Origin: Moraxellaceae bacterium
Lineage (GTDB): Bacteria; Pseudomonadota; Gammaproteobacteria; Pseudomonadales; Moraxellaceae
DNA: 64,000 nt
Reading direction: 5' to 3'
NCBI GenBank assembly: GCA_029267635.1
Contig: JAJUIK010000010.1
Coordinates: 1-64,000 of the forward strand
In this document: in pieces, positions 49,985 to 59,321 of the stretch
Numbering within the stretch: the first letter of the stretch is position 1
Layout: the number at the start of each line of letters is the position of its first letter
Made by a program: the position numbers and the translations under genes
The notes under the pieces: generated by a model
Seen by the model: the letters and a program-made list of their open reading frames with translations, nothing else
Told to the model about the DNA's origin: nothing
Databases searched by the model: none

Positions 49985-51382
49985 TTACTCTACGCGCTCA
50001 CCATGTTGACTCAGATCCAATCCCATACGTTCCTCATCTGCAGAAACCCGGATACCGATAGTCAGATCAATCACTTTCAGGATCACAAATGTCAGCACGG
50101 CACTATAAGCAATCGTTGCCAAAACACCTTCAATTTGCACCCAAAGTTGCATCAACATATTGGTAGGTGCTTTATCCCCCATGATGAATTCGCTGGCAAA
50201 TACCGCGGTGAGGATGGCACCTACAATCCCGCCCACACCATGCAGACCAAAAGCATCCAGCGAGTCATCCGCGTTCAGGGCATGTTTCAGCGCAGTAATC
50301 CCCCAGAAGCAAACTACACCACCAATCAGCCCCATGGCCAAAGCGCCACCCACGGTGACAAAGCCTGCTGCCGGTGTAATCACCACCAGACCGGCTACCG
50401 CACCGGAGGCTGCACCCAATACAGAAGCCTTGCCGCGAACTAGTTTTTCTGTCATTAACCAGGAGATCGCCGCAGCAGCCGCAGCGACTTGGGTCACAAT
50501 CATCGCATAGCTGGCAGAACCGTTAGCACCCAAAGCGGAACCACCGTTAAAACCAAACCAGCCCACCCACAACAAACTCGCGCCCAGTACAGTCAACGAC
50601 AGGTTATGGGGTGCCATAGACTCACGGCCCAGTCCGATACGTTTACCCAGCATATAGGCCGCTACCAGACCTGCCACACCCGAGTTGATATGCACGACTG
50701 TACCACCGGCAAAATCAAGGGCGCCATCATTGGCCAGCCAGCCACCGCCCCAGACCCAATGGGTAATCGGCGCATACACAGCAATCACCCAAATTGCGAT
50801 AAAAGCAATAAAAGCGCCAAACTTCATGCGTTCCGCAATCGAACCACTGATAATTGCCACGGTGATGATGGCAAAGGTCATTTGGAAAATGACAAAGAGA
50901 ATTTCGGGAATCGTGCCACTTAAAGCATCAGGACCGATGCCGGACAACATCAGCTTATCAAAACCGCCAATAAAGGCATTGCCTTCCGCAAATGCCAGCG
51001 TATAACCGACCGCGACCCAAGCGATACTCACGACTGCAACTGCCACCAGACTATGTGCCATGGTACTGAGGACGTTTTTCTTACGTACCATGCCACCATA
51101 AAACAACGCCAGCCCGGGAATCGTCATCAACAAGACCAATGCGGTGGAAATCAGGATCCATGCGGTATCCCCGCTATCTAGTTGTGGTTGTTCTTCTGCA
51201 GGTGCGGGTGTTTCGGCAGTCGCTGCAAGGGTAGCATCAGCAGGTGCTGTTACAGCGGTTTGATCGGTTGCAGTGGTACTGATAGTGGCTGCAACGGGCT
51301 CTGAAGCGGTTTCTTCAGCCCATGCGGCTGAACCACCTAACAGCGCACCAGACAAGCTGAGTGCAAGTAGCATTTTTTTCAT
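49985..51382 (-). CDS. amtB: Ammonium transporter AmtB
   Basis: AmtB imports ammonium and is blocked by unmodified GlnK when nitrogen is plentiful. The 465-residue precursor has a signal peptide, then an unusually long Ala/Thr/Pro-rich stretch (about 22-70) before the eleven membrane helices. Pore features such as FQMTFAIITVA and GVAGLVAAY and the twin-His regions (THWVWGGGWL, GLHGVGGIVG) are present. It lies 61 bases after glnK in a glnK-amtB operon. Confidence 0.96.
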   Translation of the reverse strand: MKKMLLALSLSGALLGGSAAWAEETASEPVAATISTTATDQTAVTAPADATLAATAETPAPAEEQPQLDSGDTAWILISTALVLLMTIPGLALFYGGMVRKKNVLSTMAHSLVAVAVVSIAWVAVGYTLAFAEGNAFIGGFDKLMLSGIGPDALSGTIPEILFVIFQMTFAIITVAIISGSIAERMKFGAFIAFIAIWVIAVYAPITHWVWGGGWLANDGALDFAGGTVVHINSGVAGLVAAYMLGKRIGLGRESMAPHNLSLTVLGASLLWVGWFGFNGGSALGANGSASYAMIVTQVAAAAAAISWLMTEKLVRGKASVLGAASGAVAGLVVITPAAGFVTVGGALAMGLIGGVVCFWGITALKHALNADDSLDAFGLHGVGGIVGAILTAVFASEFIMGDKAPTNMLMQLWVQIEGVLATIAYSAVLTFVILKVIDLTIGIRVSADEERMGLDLSQHGERVE

Positions 51383-51443
51383 TTATGTCCCCCAACTTTT
51401 GTTTTTTCTGAGTTATCGAGTACTCAGCAAGCTTCATGCCAAA

Positions 51444-51803
<360 letters not shown>

Positions 51804-51822
51804 TCACCAGTAAGGTTTTATG

Positions 51823-51838
51823 TTCAATATTCATGCCA
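51823..51838 (-). promoter_or_regulatory. Sigma-54-like promoter of glnK-amtB
   Basis: On the minus strand TGGCAT, five bases, TTGAA resembles the RpoN consensus TGGCAC-N5-TTGCA, but the highly conserved -12 GC reads GA. Context (glnK-amtB is usually NtrC/RpoN-controlled) supports it. Confidence 0.45.
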
Positions 51839-52060
51839 AGACTTCTGAAAGTTGGGGAAAACCAGAAGCACTGTGCATGAACTGTCTTTATAACCTATTT
51901 TGTTCTTTGATATGTAGAGCGATTTTCAAAAAATAACCGTTTGCGATGGTCGGAATAACCGATCTGATAAAATCGATTTACTTTGCTCAGAGGACACTAT
52001 GGTCGGTGCAACCGCGATGTTACACTGCGGGATAAAAGACCTTAGATGATTGGACTTCTT

Positions 52061-52288
52061 ATGATCGAAACATTATTACAAACCATTTTGCAGCAACTGG
52101 ATCAACCAAAAAAAGATATTGAACATAATTTACGCGCCCTGCTCAGTGAAGCTGTGGCCAAAATGGATCTGGTGACCCAGGAAGAACTCGAACGCCAGCA
52201 AACTGCCCTCAAAAATGCCCACCAGCGTTTAGACCAGCTCAATGAACAGGTCAAAACTTTAGAAACGCTGCTGCAGAACAAAAAATAA
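52061..52288 (+). CDS. ubiK: Ubiquinone biosynthesis accessory factor UbiK
   Basis: UbiK (YqiC/BMFP family) helps the soluble ubiquinone biosynthesis complex. With the ATG at 52061 it has 75 residues: an amphipathic N-terminal part and a C-terminal coiled coil (about 45-75) ending KTLETLLQNKK. Small size and coiled coil fit the family, and ubiK next to glnK-amtB and comM is also found in pseudomonads. Confidence 0.85.
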   Translation: MIETLLQTILQQLDQPKKDIEHNLRALLSEAVAKMDLVTQEELERQQTALKNAHQRLDQLNEQVKTLETLLQNKK

Positions 52289-52355
52289 GCACCAAACAGG
52301 TGCAGTGAAAAGACAAACAACGATTAAAAATAAAGCATAATAACGGAACAACAAG

Positions 52356-53843
52356 ATGTCTTTTGCCAAGATCCAGACCCGCAGTCTGTTGGGCTTACAT
52401 GCGCCCAGCATTGAAGTAGAAGTGCATGTCAGCCAGGGATTGCCTTCCCTGACGATTGTCGGTTTGCCTGAAGCGGCCGTTCGCGAAAGTAAAGACCGGG
52501 TTCGCTCAGCCATTATCAACAGCGGCTTTCAGTTTCCGACCAAACGTCTGACCATCAATCTGGCACCGGCCGATCTCCCCAAAGAAGGGGCACGTCTGGA
52601 TCTGCCGATTGCCTTGGGCATTCTGATTGCATCAGGACAACTTCCCGCCCAGGTCACGGATGATTTTGAATTTATAGGGGAACTGGCACTGGATGGTCAT
52701 TTACGTCCGGTCAGTGGTGCGCTGAGTATTGCGATGGCCTGTCAGCAAGCAGGACATCGGCTGATGCTGCCTGCAGCCAATACGAGCGAGGCAGCGCAAC
52801 TGCCTGATCTTGCGGTCTATCCTGCACAGCATCTGAAACAGGTCTGTGCACATTTTCTCGAGCAAAATAAAATTGCCACGGCGGCAGCTCCCTCGCTACA
52901 AAGTACACAGCGCTATGTGCAGGACCTCGCAGATGTCAAAGGTCAATTACGGCCACGACGTACACTGGAAATTGCAGCCGCAGGTGGACACTCTCTGTTG
53001 TTTCGTGGACCCCCCGGTACCGGAAAAACCCTGCTGGCCTCACGTCTACCGAGTATCTTGCCACCTTTGACGGCACAGGAAAATTTGCAAGTCGCCAATA
53101 TTTATTCAATTGCCAATCATCCGCATCCTTTTGGACAACGCCCTTTCCGTGCACCGCATCATACTGCCTCGGCGATTGCACTGGTCGGGGGCGGTTCACA
53201 TCCCAAACCTGGCGAAATTACCCTGGCACATTTAGGGGTGTTATTTCTGGATGAGTTACCAGAGTTCGACCGTAAAGTACTCGAAGTGCTGCGCCAACCG
53301 CTGGAATCCAAAGAAATCGTGATTTCTCGTGCCTCACGGCAAATGACCTTTCCAGCCAATTTCCAGTTGATTGCGGCGATGAATCCTTGCCCCTGCGGTT
53401 ATGCCTTTAATCAGGACAATCGCTGCCAATGTTCCAGCGAAGCGATCAAACGTTATCAGAACCGTATTTCCGGACCCTTGCTGGACCGGATCGACCTGCA
53501 TATTGATGTGCCGCCGCTTTCCGCACAGGAACTCCAGTCCTCAGCGGCAGCTGAAGATTCCGCAACGGTTCGAGCACGGGTGATCCAGGCCTATGAACAG
53601 CAAATGCAGCGTCAACAGGCCTTGAATCACCAGCTTTCTCCGCAGCAGCTACAACAGTTTGCTGTCCTCGATGAAGCCTCAAAACGTCTGCTGGAAATGG
53701 CGCAACAACGTCTCAATTTATCCGCCCGCGCCTATCATCGGGTGTTGCGTGTGGCTCGTACCATTGCGGATCTGGCACGAAGTGAACAGATTCAGAATGT
53801 GCATGTCAGCGAGGCACTGTCTTACCGCGCCAATGAAGCCTGA
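52356..53843 (+). CDS. comM: Mg-chelatase-like AAA ATPase ComM (YifB family), intact
   Basis: ComM is a hexameric helicase that promotes branch migration of incoming DNA in natural transformation. The 495-residue protein has an N-terminal Lon-protease-like domain, an AAA+ domain with Walker A GPPGTGKTLLAS (about 216-227) and Walker B LFLDELPEF, a zinc-like Cys group (PCPCGY...CQC) and a C-terminal helical domain. In many A. baumannii strains AbaR resistance islands interrupt this gene; here the reading frame is continuous. Confidence 0.95.
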   Translation: MSFAKIQTRSLLGLHAPSIEVEVHVSQGLPSLTIVGLPEAAVRESKDRVRSAIINSGFQFPTKRLTINLAPADLPKEGARLDLPIALGILIASGQLPAQVTDDFEFIGELALDGHLRPVSGALSIAMACQQAGHRLMLPAANTSEAAQLPDLAVYPAQHLKQVCAHFLEQNKIATAAAPSLQSTQRYVQDLADVKGQLRPRRTLEIAAAGGHSLLFRGPPGTGKTLLASRLPSILPPLTAQENLQVANIYSIANHPHPFGQRPFRAPHHTASAIALVGGGSHPKPGEITLAHLGVLFLDELPEFDRKVLEVLRQPLESKEIVISRASRQMTFPANFQLIAAMNPCPCGYAFNQDNRCQCSSEAIKRYQNRISGPLLDRIDLHIDVPPLSAQELQSSAAAEDSATVRARVIQAYEQQMQRQQALNHQLSPQQLQQFAVLDEASKRLLEMAQQRLNLSARAYHRVLRVARTIADLARSEQIQNVHVSEALSYRANEA

Positions 53844-53846
53844 ATG

Positions 53847-53882
53847 CAAAAAGCCGATGACCAGAGGTACTGGCCATCGGCT
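53847..53882 (-). terminator. Rho-independent terminator after the TorF-like porin gene
   Basis: A 13-bp stem (AGCCGATG.../...CATCGGCT, one G-U pair) around a 5-base loop, followed on the minus strand by five T. It begins just after the comM stop. Confidence 0.85.
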
Positions 53883-53905
53883 GATCATTACTATCTAAAA
53901 TAAAA

Positions 53906-54661
53906 TCAGAATGTTTTGGTTAGTGTAAAGACTGCGCCAGTATCCACCCCACGTTTGGCGGTATGCGACATGCCATCCGTATCAATATCTGTGCCGACTG
54001 CGGCCAATTCTGCAGTCAAACCTTTCACTGAGGCAAAAGAATAGGTCACCCCTGCTTTCCAGTCCAGGTAGCTATCCTCACCATTAAAGTAGTCCTCATC
54101 CGCAAGGGTATAACCTACTGCTGCCACCCCACCGAAACCGCTTGCACCAAAAGGTACAGAATAGGTCGCATTTAAATACCAGGCATCTGTATCCAGACCC
54201 AAGAAATCATTGCTGTAGTTGATGGCCGTCATCAGGCTGGCCTTATCCACCAGTACATCACTGAAGGTTAATTTAGCGTAAGCTTCCAGCCAGTTTAAGT
54301 CACTTTCGCTTGGATAAGCGTAATACCATAAACCCACGTCTAACAGCGGCTTGCTGGCAAAGCTATCTAAGGTGGTGGCAAAACCCATATATGGATCCAG
54401 CTCGAGATGTGCTGTGCCACCAAAATCCACATTAGAGCCCCACACCCCTGCATATACACCGGACTCATGGGTCAGCAAAAAACCACCTTGCAACGCCGGG
54501 TCATTAAAGGTTTGTGAAATACCGCGGTAGCGATAATCCGAGGTCAAGGCCGCATTACCGCTCAACGTCAAGCCCAATGGCGATGTGTCCTCTGCCATAC
54601 TCATCATGGAAGCACTTGCCAATACACCCAAGCTCACTGCTTTCACTGCCCATTTCTTCAT
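53906..54661 (-). CDS. TorF-like putative porin (TIGR02001-type outer-membrane protein)
   Basis: From the ATG at 54661 the precursor has 251 residues: a signal peptide cut near MSMA-EDT, then a beta-barrel pattern (NAALTSDYRYRGISQT, ALQGGFLLTHESGVYAGVWGSNVDF-like strands) ending in aromatic TKTF, the outer-membrane insertion signal. A GGGGGAG ribosome binding site is close to this ATG; the longer frame from 54757 covers the promoter. A near-perfect sigma-54 promoter lies about 70-90 bases upstream. Substrate unknown; a nitrogen compound is a reasonable guess. Confidence 0.85.
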   Translation of the reverse strand: MKKWAVKAVSLGVLASASMMSMAEDTSPLGLTLSGNAALTSDYRYRGISQTFNDPALQGGFLLTHESGVYAGVWGSNVDFGGTAHLELDPYMGFATTLDSFASKPLLDVGLWYYAYPSESDLNWLEAYAKLTFSDVLVDKASLMTAINYSNDFLGLDTDAWYLNATYSVPFGASGFGGVAAVGYTLADEDYFNGEDSYLDWKAGVTYSFASVKGLTAELAAVGTDIDTDGMSHTAKRGVDTGAVFTLTKTF

Positions 54662-54731
54662 GCTGATCTCCCCCAATGTTATGATTGGTTTTTTCCTGTT
54701 CTGGTTAGGCTGATAAATTCTATTTAGTACT

Positions 54732-54748
54732 AGCAATTGCTGTGCCAA
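54732..54748 (-). promoter_or_regulatory. Strong sigma-54 promoter of the TorF-like porin gene
   Basis: On the minus strand TTGGCACAGCAATTGCT has the -24 GG and -12 GC exactly spaced and matches the RpoN consensus YTGGCACGRNNNTTGCW at all but one constrained position (A for G at position 8). Transcription would start near 54720, about 60 bases before the ATG. Confidence 0.8.
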
Positions 54749-54832
54749 GTCCGGCAAAGGCTCAGATGGAAGAAATGTACAGACCGTGACCTATTTTTGC
54801 CCTTTTTACAGGATTGAGTAAAATTTACGCAT

Positions 54833-54868
54833 AAAAAAGGTACACAAATTTTATGCAATTTGTACACC
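54833..54868 (-). terminator. Rho-independent terminator after the second porin gene
   Basis: A 12-bp stem (54839-54868, two G-U pairs) with a 6-base loop, followed on the minus strand by six T. It lies 14 bases after the stop of the upstream porin gene. Confidence 0.82.
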
Positions 54869-54882
54869 CTAAAATGATGGCT

Positions 54883-55725
54883 TTAAAAATAGTAACGCAT
54901 GCCCGCCACCAACATGTTTTTCTGATCCACACCGGCACGGTTTTCGCCCCCCATCACATATTTGATCCAGCCACGGACGTTGTCTTGCTGAAATAATGCA
55001 TGGGAAATTTGCACAGAGGCATGACGGAACACCCAATCTTTTTGCGTATTCAGGATCAGGTCGCCTTCAAACTTGCCCTCATCCTGGTAATACGAGATCC
55101 CGCTGGATAAATCCAGATGAAAGTCTTGTGGCAAAGGATGGCTGTAATCTAGGCTCAGATAGCTGTCCCACTGGTTCATATACACCGTGTCATTTACATA
55201 GGTCTGAATGCCAATCCGGAAACTGTTACCAATCTCCGGATTGAGGGTACGGCCCGCACTGACACCCGCTTCAATACCCAACGAATTATCACTGCCTGGA
55301 AAATAATAGGTTGCGACATTCAGATCATAATCCCAGTCTTTATAGCGGTTGGCATAACCGACAAAGAAATCATGCTCGTAATAATCGGCAGAGGGAATTT
55401 TGAGATCAGCCAGTGCTTGCGCTTTTTGCTCAGTATTTAAGTTGGAGGACTGAATAGCAACCTGATCCTGAATTTCACTTAATGAATAATCCAGTTTCGA
55501 TACCCAATACGCGGCATAAGCACCTTTGTAGCTGGCATTCACATAGCCTTGCAACACGGTATCTTCATTTTCCGGATCATTGGTCCCACCGCGCGACACA
55601 TAGGCTGATACCACGCCAAGCCAGCCAGAAACCTTGACTTGATCAGGTTGTTTTTGTTCTTGTGCCAATACCAAAGCAGGACTGAGGGCAAACACGACAC
55701 CCAGCAAAACAGCAGATTTACTCAT
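54883..55725 (-). CDS. Second TorF-like / TIGR02001-type outer-membrane protein
   Basis: From the ATG at 55725 the precursor has 280 residues: signal peptide to about residue 21 (LVLA-QEQ), and a beta-barrel with SAYVSRGGTND, which matches the TSDYRYRGIS motif of its neighbour, and a final MRYYF. The two neighbours are therefore probably distant paralogues. It has its own terminator and no sigma-54-like promoter that I could see, so it is controlled separately. Function unknown. Confidence 0.78.
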   Translation of the reverse strand: MSKSAVLLGVVFALSPALVLAQEQKQPDQVKVSGWLGVVSAYVSRGGTNDPENEDTVLQGYVNASYKGAYAAYWVSKLDYSLSEIQDQVAIQSSNLNTEQKAQALADLKIPSADYYEHDFFVGYANRYKDWDYDLNVATYYFPGSDNSLGIEAGVSAGRTLNPEIGNSFRIGIQTYVNDTVYMNQWDSYLSLDYSHPLPQDFHLDLSSGISYYQDEGKFEGDLILNTQKDWVFRHASVQISHALFQQDNVRGWIKYVMGGENRAGVDQKNMLVAGMRYYF

Positions 55726-55829
55726 GAGCGAACAAAGGGAGAAAAGCAAAGAAGGCGCGATTATAGTCAGAAAAAAATCCGTTTAAAATATACACAACCC
55801 AATTTATTTACCAAATGGTTAATTATTAA

Positions 55830-55857
55830 AAATAAAAAAGACCCGCAATCGCGAGCC
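55830..55857 (-). terminator. Rho-independent terminator after ppa
   Basis: Stem GGCTCGC/GCGGGTC (two G-U pairs) with loop GATT, followed on the minus strand by TTTTTTATTTTT. Confidence 0.82.
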
Positions 55858-55898
55858 TTTTACTAAAGCATAGAATTAACCAAACAGTTAAAACATAC

Positions 55899-56426
55899 TT
55901 ATTTCTTGGCAGCTTCAATGGATTTTAAAATTTCAGCTTTGGCCACATCCGCACCTTCCCAACCGCTGATTTTCACCCATTTTCCAGGTTCCAAATCTTT
56001 GTAGTGCTGGAAGAAATGTTCGATTTGGCTGATCAAGAGTTTTGGAAGATCGGTATATTCCTGAACATCTTTGTATAATGGCGATAATTTTTCGTGTGGC
56101 ACTGCGATCAGCTTCGCATCAATTCCACCGTCGTCTTCCATGTTCAATTTACCCACTGGGCGGCAACGGATCACAGAACCTGGAGCCACTGGGTGTGGCG
56201 TTACCACCAATACGTCTAATGGGTCACCATCTTCTGACAAGGTGTTTGGAACATAACCATAGTTCGCTGGGTAGAACATTGCAGTACCCATGAAACGGTC
56301 CACAAATAACGCATCAGAATCTTTATCGATTTCATATTTGATTGGGGCTGCGTTAGCAGGAATTTCAATGATCACATAGATATCGTTTGGTGCATCTTTA
56401 CCCGGCGGGATATTGTTGTAGCTCAT
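55899..56426 (-). CDS. ppa: Inorganic pyrophosphatase
   Basis: Ppa splits pyrophosphate and so drives biosynthetic reactions forward. The 175-residue protein is a family I enzyme with [35 protein letters not shown] (containing the signature DGDPLDV) and [12 protein letters not shown]. It has the same length as E. coli Ppa. Own promoter and terminator. Confidence 0.97.
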   Translation of the reverse strand: MSYNNIPPGKDAPNDIYVIIEIPANAAPIKYEIDKDSDALFVDRFMGTAMFYPANYGYVPNTLSEDGDPLDVLVVTPHPVAPGSVIRCRPVGKLNMEDDGGIDAKLIAVPHEKLSPLYKDVQEYTDLPKLLISQIEHFFQHYKDLEPGKWVKISGWEGADVAKAEILKSIEAAKK

Positions 56427-56553
56427 AGCAATACTCTTTGACTATATAGATGATCGAGATAAATTGGGGTTGCAGATGAAAGAACTGCAAACTTCGTGCT
56501 GATTATACCGTTTAGCTCGGAAAAAATTGACAAGATTTCATTCTGCTGCACAG

Positions 56554-56952
56554 TTAAGTCAGTTTTAGGGTAATCACCAGCAAGAAAATTGGGCACAGCA
56601 AGGCCAACAACCAGATAATTGAGCGTAACATCGCCCAATTGGCCAAATAGCAGATCCCATAGAGAATACGCAAAACCAGGTAGGCAATACCCAAATTCAT
56701 CACAATGGATTGTGGAACCACCATATATTCGGCCATCAGAATCGCGGCAATAAACAGTGGCAGACCTTCAAAACTATTTTGCTGGGCAGCATTGGCACGT
56801 GCAGCCAGACCGGTGGTTTTGGCCAGAAATTCACGCGGGTTCTGGTTATCTTTGGCTTTGAAGCCACCCACCATCTTGGCAATCATGGCAAAAACATAAG
56901 GCAGTAAACAGGCTGCCAAAATGAGATAAATGATGCCGTTAATGCCCTGCAT
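56554..56952 (-). CDS. MAPEG-family membrane protein
   Basis: The 132-residue protein (ATG at 56952) has four predicted transmembrane helices. The NPREF and ARANAAQQNSFEGLPLF segments are the signature of bacterial MAPEG proteins, relatives of microsomal glutathione transferase. The longer frame would use a TTG start. The enzymatic activity is not known. Confidence 0.82.
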   Translation of the reverse strand: MQGINGIIYLILAACLLPYVFAMIAKMVGGFKAKDNQNPREFLAKTTGLAARANAAQQNSFEGLPLFIAAILMAEYMVVPQSIVMNLGIAYLVLRILYGICYLANWAMLRSIIWLLALLCPIFLLVITLKLT

Positions 56953-57061
56953 GTCGGTTATTCTCTTCAATTTTTCTTCAGCACTCTATCATAGCATGGC
57001 ATTTGACAGATAAATTTTGTTAAATAGGCTGTTTTAATCACCCGCCCATATAGGAAGCAAC

Positions 57062-57445
57062 ATGACCAGTCCTGAGCAAAAAGAGATGTTTGATGTACTG
57101 GAAAAGCAGCGCCAGCATCAGCAACAAGTCGACCGTGTCATGAAAATTGTGCTGCCGATTACCGCTTTTCTGCTAGCGGTGATTTGCGCCAATATGAACA
57201 CTTGGTCCTTGATCGGCACTTTTGTGGTGTTGCTGGTCGCCTTCTTTGCTGTAGGCATCAAGCGTTTAACCCTTTGGCATTGGATTGTGGTGATTCTGGT
57301 GTATTGTCTGGCGGACAATCTGCTCAGTTATGGCTATTTTAATACCTCAGGTTTTAGCCGCCAGTTTGGTACCCTGTTTATTTTTGTCGGCATCGTTAGC
57401 ATTGGCCGTCCTTATATGGATCGCTGGCTGATGAAAAATTCATAA
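57062..57445 (+). CDS. Uncharacterised small membrane protein
   Basis: I do not recognise this 127-residue protein. It has a charged, Gln-rich N-terminal helix (residues 1-25) and about four hydrophobic segments (28-45, 48-64, 71-88 and 99-115), so it is an inner-membrane protein with a cytoplasmic start. It stands alone between two minus-strand genes and ends at a bidirectional terminator. Function unknown. Confidence 0.75.
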   Translation: MTSPEQKEMFDVLEKQRQHQQQVDRVMKIVLPITAFLLAVICANMNTWSLIGTFVVLLVAFFAVGIKRLTLWHWIVVILVYCLADNLLSYGYFNTSGFSRQFGTLFIFVGIVSIGRPYMDRWLMKNS

Positions 57446-57454
57446 GCTATCAAA

Positions 57455-57485
57455 CAAAAAACGCCCTGACTACAGGGCGTTTTTA
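57455..57485. terminator. Bidirectional terminator
   Basis: Perfect stem ACGCCCTG/CAGGGCGT with loop ACTA, flanked by A and T runs. It serves the small membrane protein gene (plus) and fadD (minus). Confidence 0.92.
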
Positions 57486-57497
57486 TGCAGAGCTCAA

Positions 57498-59189
57498 TTA
57501 TTTACGCAAATCTTTACGCAAAATCTTGCCGACATTGGATTTTGGCAACTCATTGATAAATTCCACATAACGCGGACGTTTATAGCCGGTCAGGTTTTCT
57601 TTGGCATAAGACAGCACTTCTTCGGTGGTCAAAGACGGATCTTTTTTCACCACGAACAGTTTCGGTGCTTCACCGGATTTTTCATCGGGCACACCAATTG
57701 CAGCCACTTCCAGCACTTTAGGATGCTTGGCAATGACTTCTTCAATTTCCGAAGGATAAACATTAAAGCCTGATACCAGAATCATGTCCTTTTTACGGTC
57801 GACGATTTTGATATAACCGCGTTCATCCATGACACCAATATCACCAGTACGGAAAAAACCATCTGCTGTCATGGACTTGGCGGTTTCATCCGGACGGTTC
57901 CAGTAACCGCGCATCACTTGCGGCCCACGAATACAGATCTCGCCCTGCTCGCCCAATGGCATTTCATTACCGGCATCGTCCAGAATCGCGACTTCAGTCA
58001 GCGGTAATGGAATCCCGATGGTGCCGGTAAATTCATCCGAAGCTGGTGGGTTGGCTGTTGCCACCGGTGAGGTTTCCGACAGGCCATAACCTTCAACAAT
58101 CGTGGTTCCGGTAATTTTTTTCCAGGCAGCAGCAGTGGAAGGCAATACAGCCATACCACCACCCATGGCCATTTTCAGCTTGCTGTGATCAAGCTGTCTA
58201 AATTCTTCATTATTGACCAAGGCATTGAACAGTGTATTGACCGCCGGGAAGAAAGTCGGCTGGTATTTGCGCAGTTCCTTGATCACGGCAGGCAGGTCAC
58301 GCGGGTTCGGGATCAGCACATTGGCCTGACCTTTATACATGCCGTACAAGGCACAGACCATAAAGGCAAAGATATGATACAAAGGCAGTGCGCAGAAAAT
58401 GCGGTCGTCCTTTTCACCATCTTTATTGCCAAATTTACTCTGGAAAATTCCATCACACTGCAGCATATTCGCTACCAGATTGCGGTGGGTCAGTTCCGCA
58501 CCTTTCGATACCCCGGTGGTGCCACCCGTATATTGCAGTACTGCCGTATCGCTTAAGGTCAGATTGGGACGTTTGTACTTGTTGGCATTGGCCTTATTCA
58601 TGGCAGCATTAAACTTGATATGTCCCGGAATATCCCAAGCCGGAATCTGTTTGCGCACCGAACGCAGCACGAAATTTACCAATGTACCTTTGAGTGTGCC
58701 GAGCATGTCGCCCACGCTGGCCACAATCACCTGTTTTACTGGAGTTTTCCCGATAATGCTTTGATACACTGCTGCAAAGTTTTCAATAATCACCAGCACT
58801 TCGGCACCGGAGTCATTTAACTGATGCTCCAGCTCACGCGCCGTATAGAGTGGATTGACATTGACCAGCACCAGTCCGGCACGAAACACACCTAAAGCCA
58901 CCACCGGATACTGCAGCACATTCGGCATCATCACCGCAACACGGGTACCTTTGGCCAAGCCCAGGCTTTGCAAATACGCCGCAAATTTACGGCTGGCCAG
59001 TTCCAGTTCATCGAAACTGAGGGTTTTATCCATGAAGATAAAAGCATCACGTGAGCCAAATTTCTGAAAATTGCGCTCAAAAATATCCAGCAACGAGGTA
59101 TTTTCTGATGGTAATACAACTGTTTCCGGAATCCCTGTTTTTCGGTATTCAGCGAACCAAATTTTTTCCATAATGCCAAAATCTCCCAT
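57498..59189 (-). CDS. fadD: Long-chain fatty acid--CoA ligase
   Basis: FadD activates fatty acids with ATP and CoA for beta-oxidation. The protein is about 563 residues, with the AMP-binding motif YTGGTTGVSKGAEL, GYGLSETSP and the C-terminal RTGDIGVMDERGY...DRKKDMI segment and final Lys region (PKSNVGKILRK). The start is uncertain: ATG 59189 has AGGA 6 bases upstream and is used here; ATG 59171 matches the start of E. coli FadD; the frame is open up to 59279 through TTG/GTG codons. Confidence 0.92.
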   Translation of the reverse strand: MGDFGIMEKIWFAEYRKTGIPETVVLPSENTSLLDIFERNFQKFGSRDAFIFMDKTLSFDELELASRKFAAYLQSLGLAKGTRVAVMMPNVLQYPVVALGVFRAGLVLVNVNPLYTARELEHQLNDSGAEVLVIIENFAAVYQSIIGKTPVKQVIVASVGDMLGTLKGTLVNFVLRSVRKQIPAWDIPGHIKFNAAMNKANANKYKRPNLTLSDTAVLQYTGGTTGVSKGAELTHRNLVANMLQCDGIFQSKFGNKDGEKDDRIFCALPLYHIFAFMVCALYGMYKGQANVLIPNPRDLPAVIKELRKYQPTFFPAVNTLFNALVNNEEFRQLDHSKLKMAMGGGMAVLPSTAAAWKKITGTTIVEGYGLSETSPVATANPPASDEFTGTIGIPLPLTEVAILDDAGNEMPLGEQGEICIRGPQVMRGYWNRPDETAKSMTADGFFRTGDIGVMDERGYIKIVDRKKDMILVSGFNVYPSEIEEVIAKHPKVLEVAAIGVPDEKSGEAPKLFVVKKDPSLTTEEVLSYAKENLTGYKRPRYVEFINELPKSNVGKILRKDLRK

Positions 59190-59321
59190 CAGCAATCCTG
59201 AATTTTTAACCTGTACTTTTTCAATGCGAGCTTCTTTTTGCTTTGCTTCTGCCCCAACATTGCTTTCATTTTCCACCAATATGTTTCATACATAGCGCAT
59301 TTATGACAGCTCATGCCAGCG

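Noticed and set aside
51840..51900. Possible NtrC site (TGCACAGTGC) upstream of glnK
   Set aside because: The palindrome is too short and its spacing does not fit the known TGCACC-N5-GGTGCA layout.
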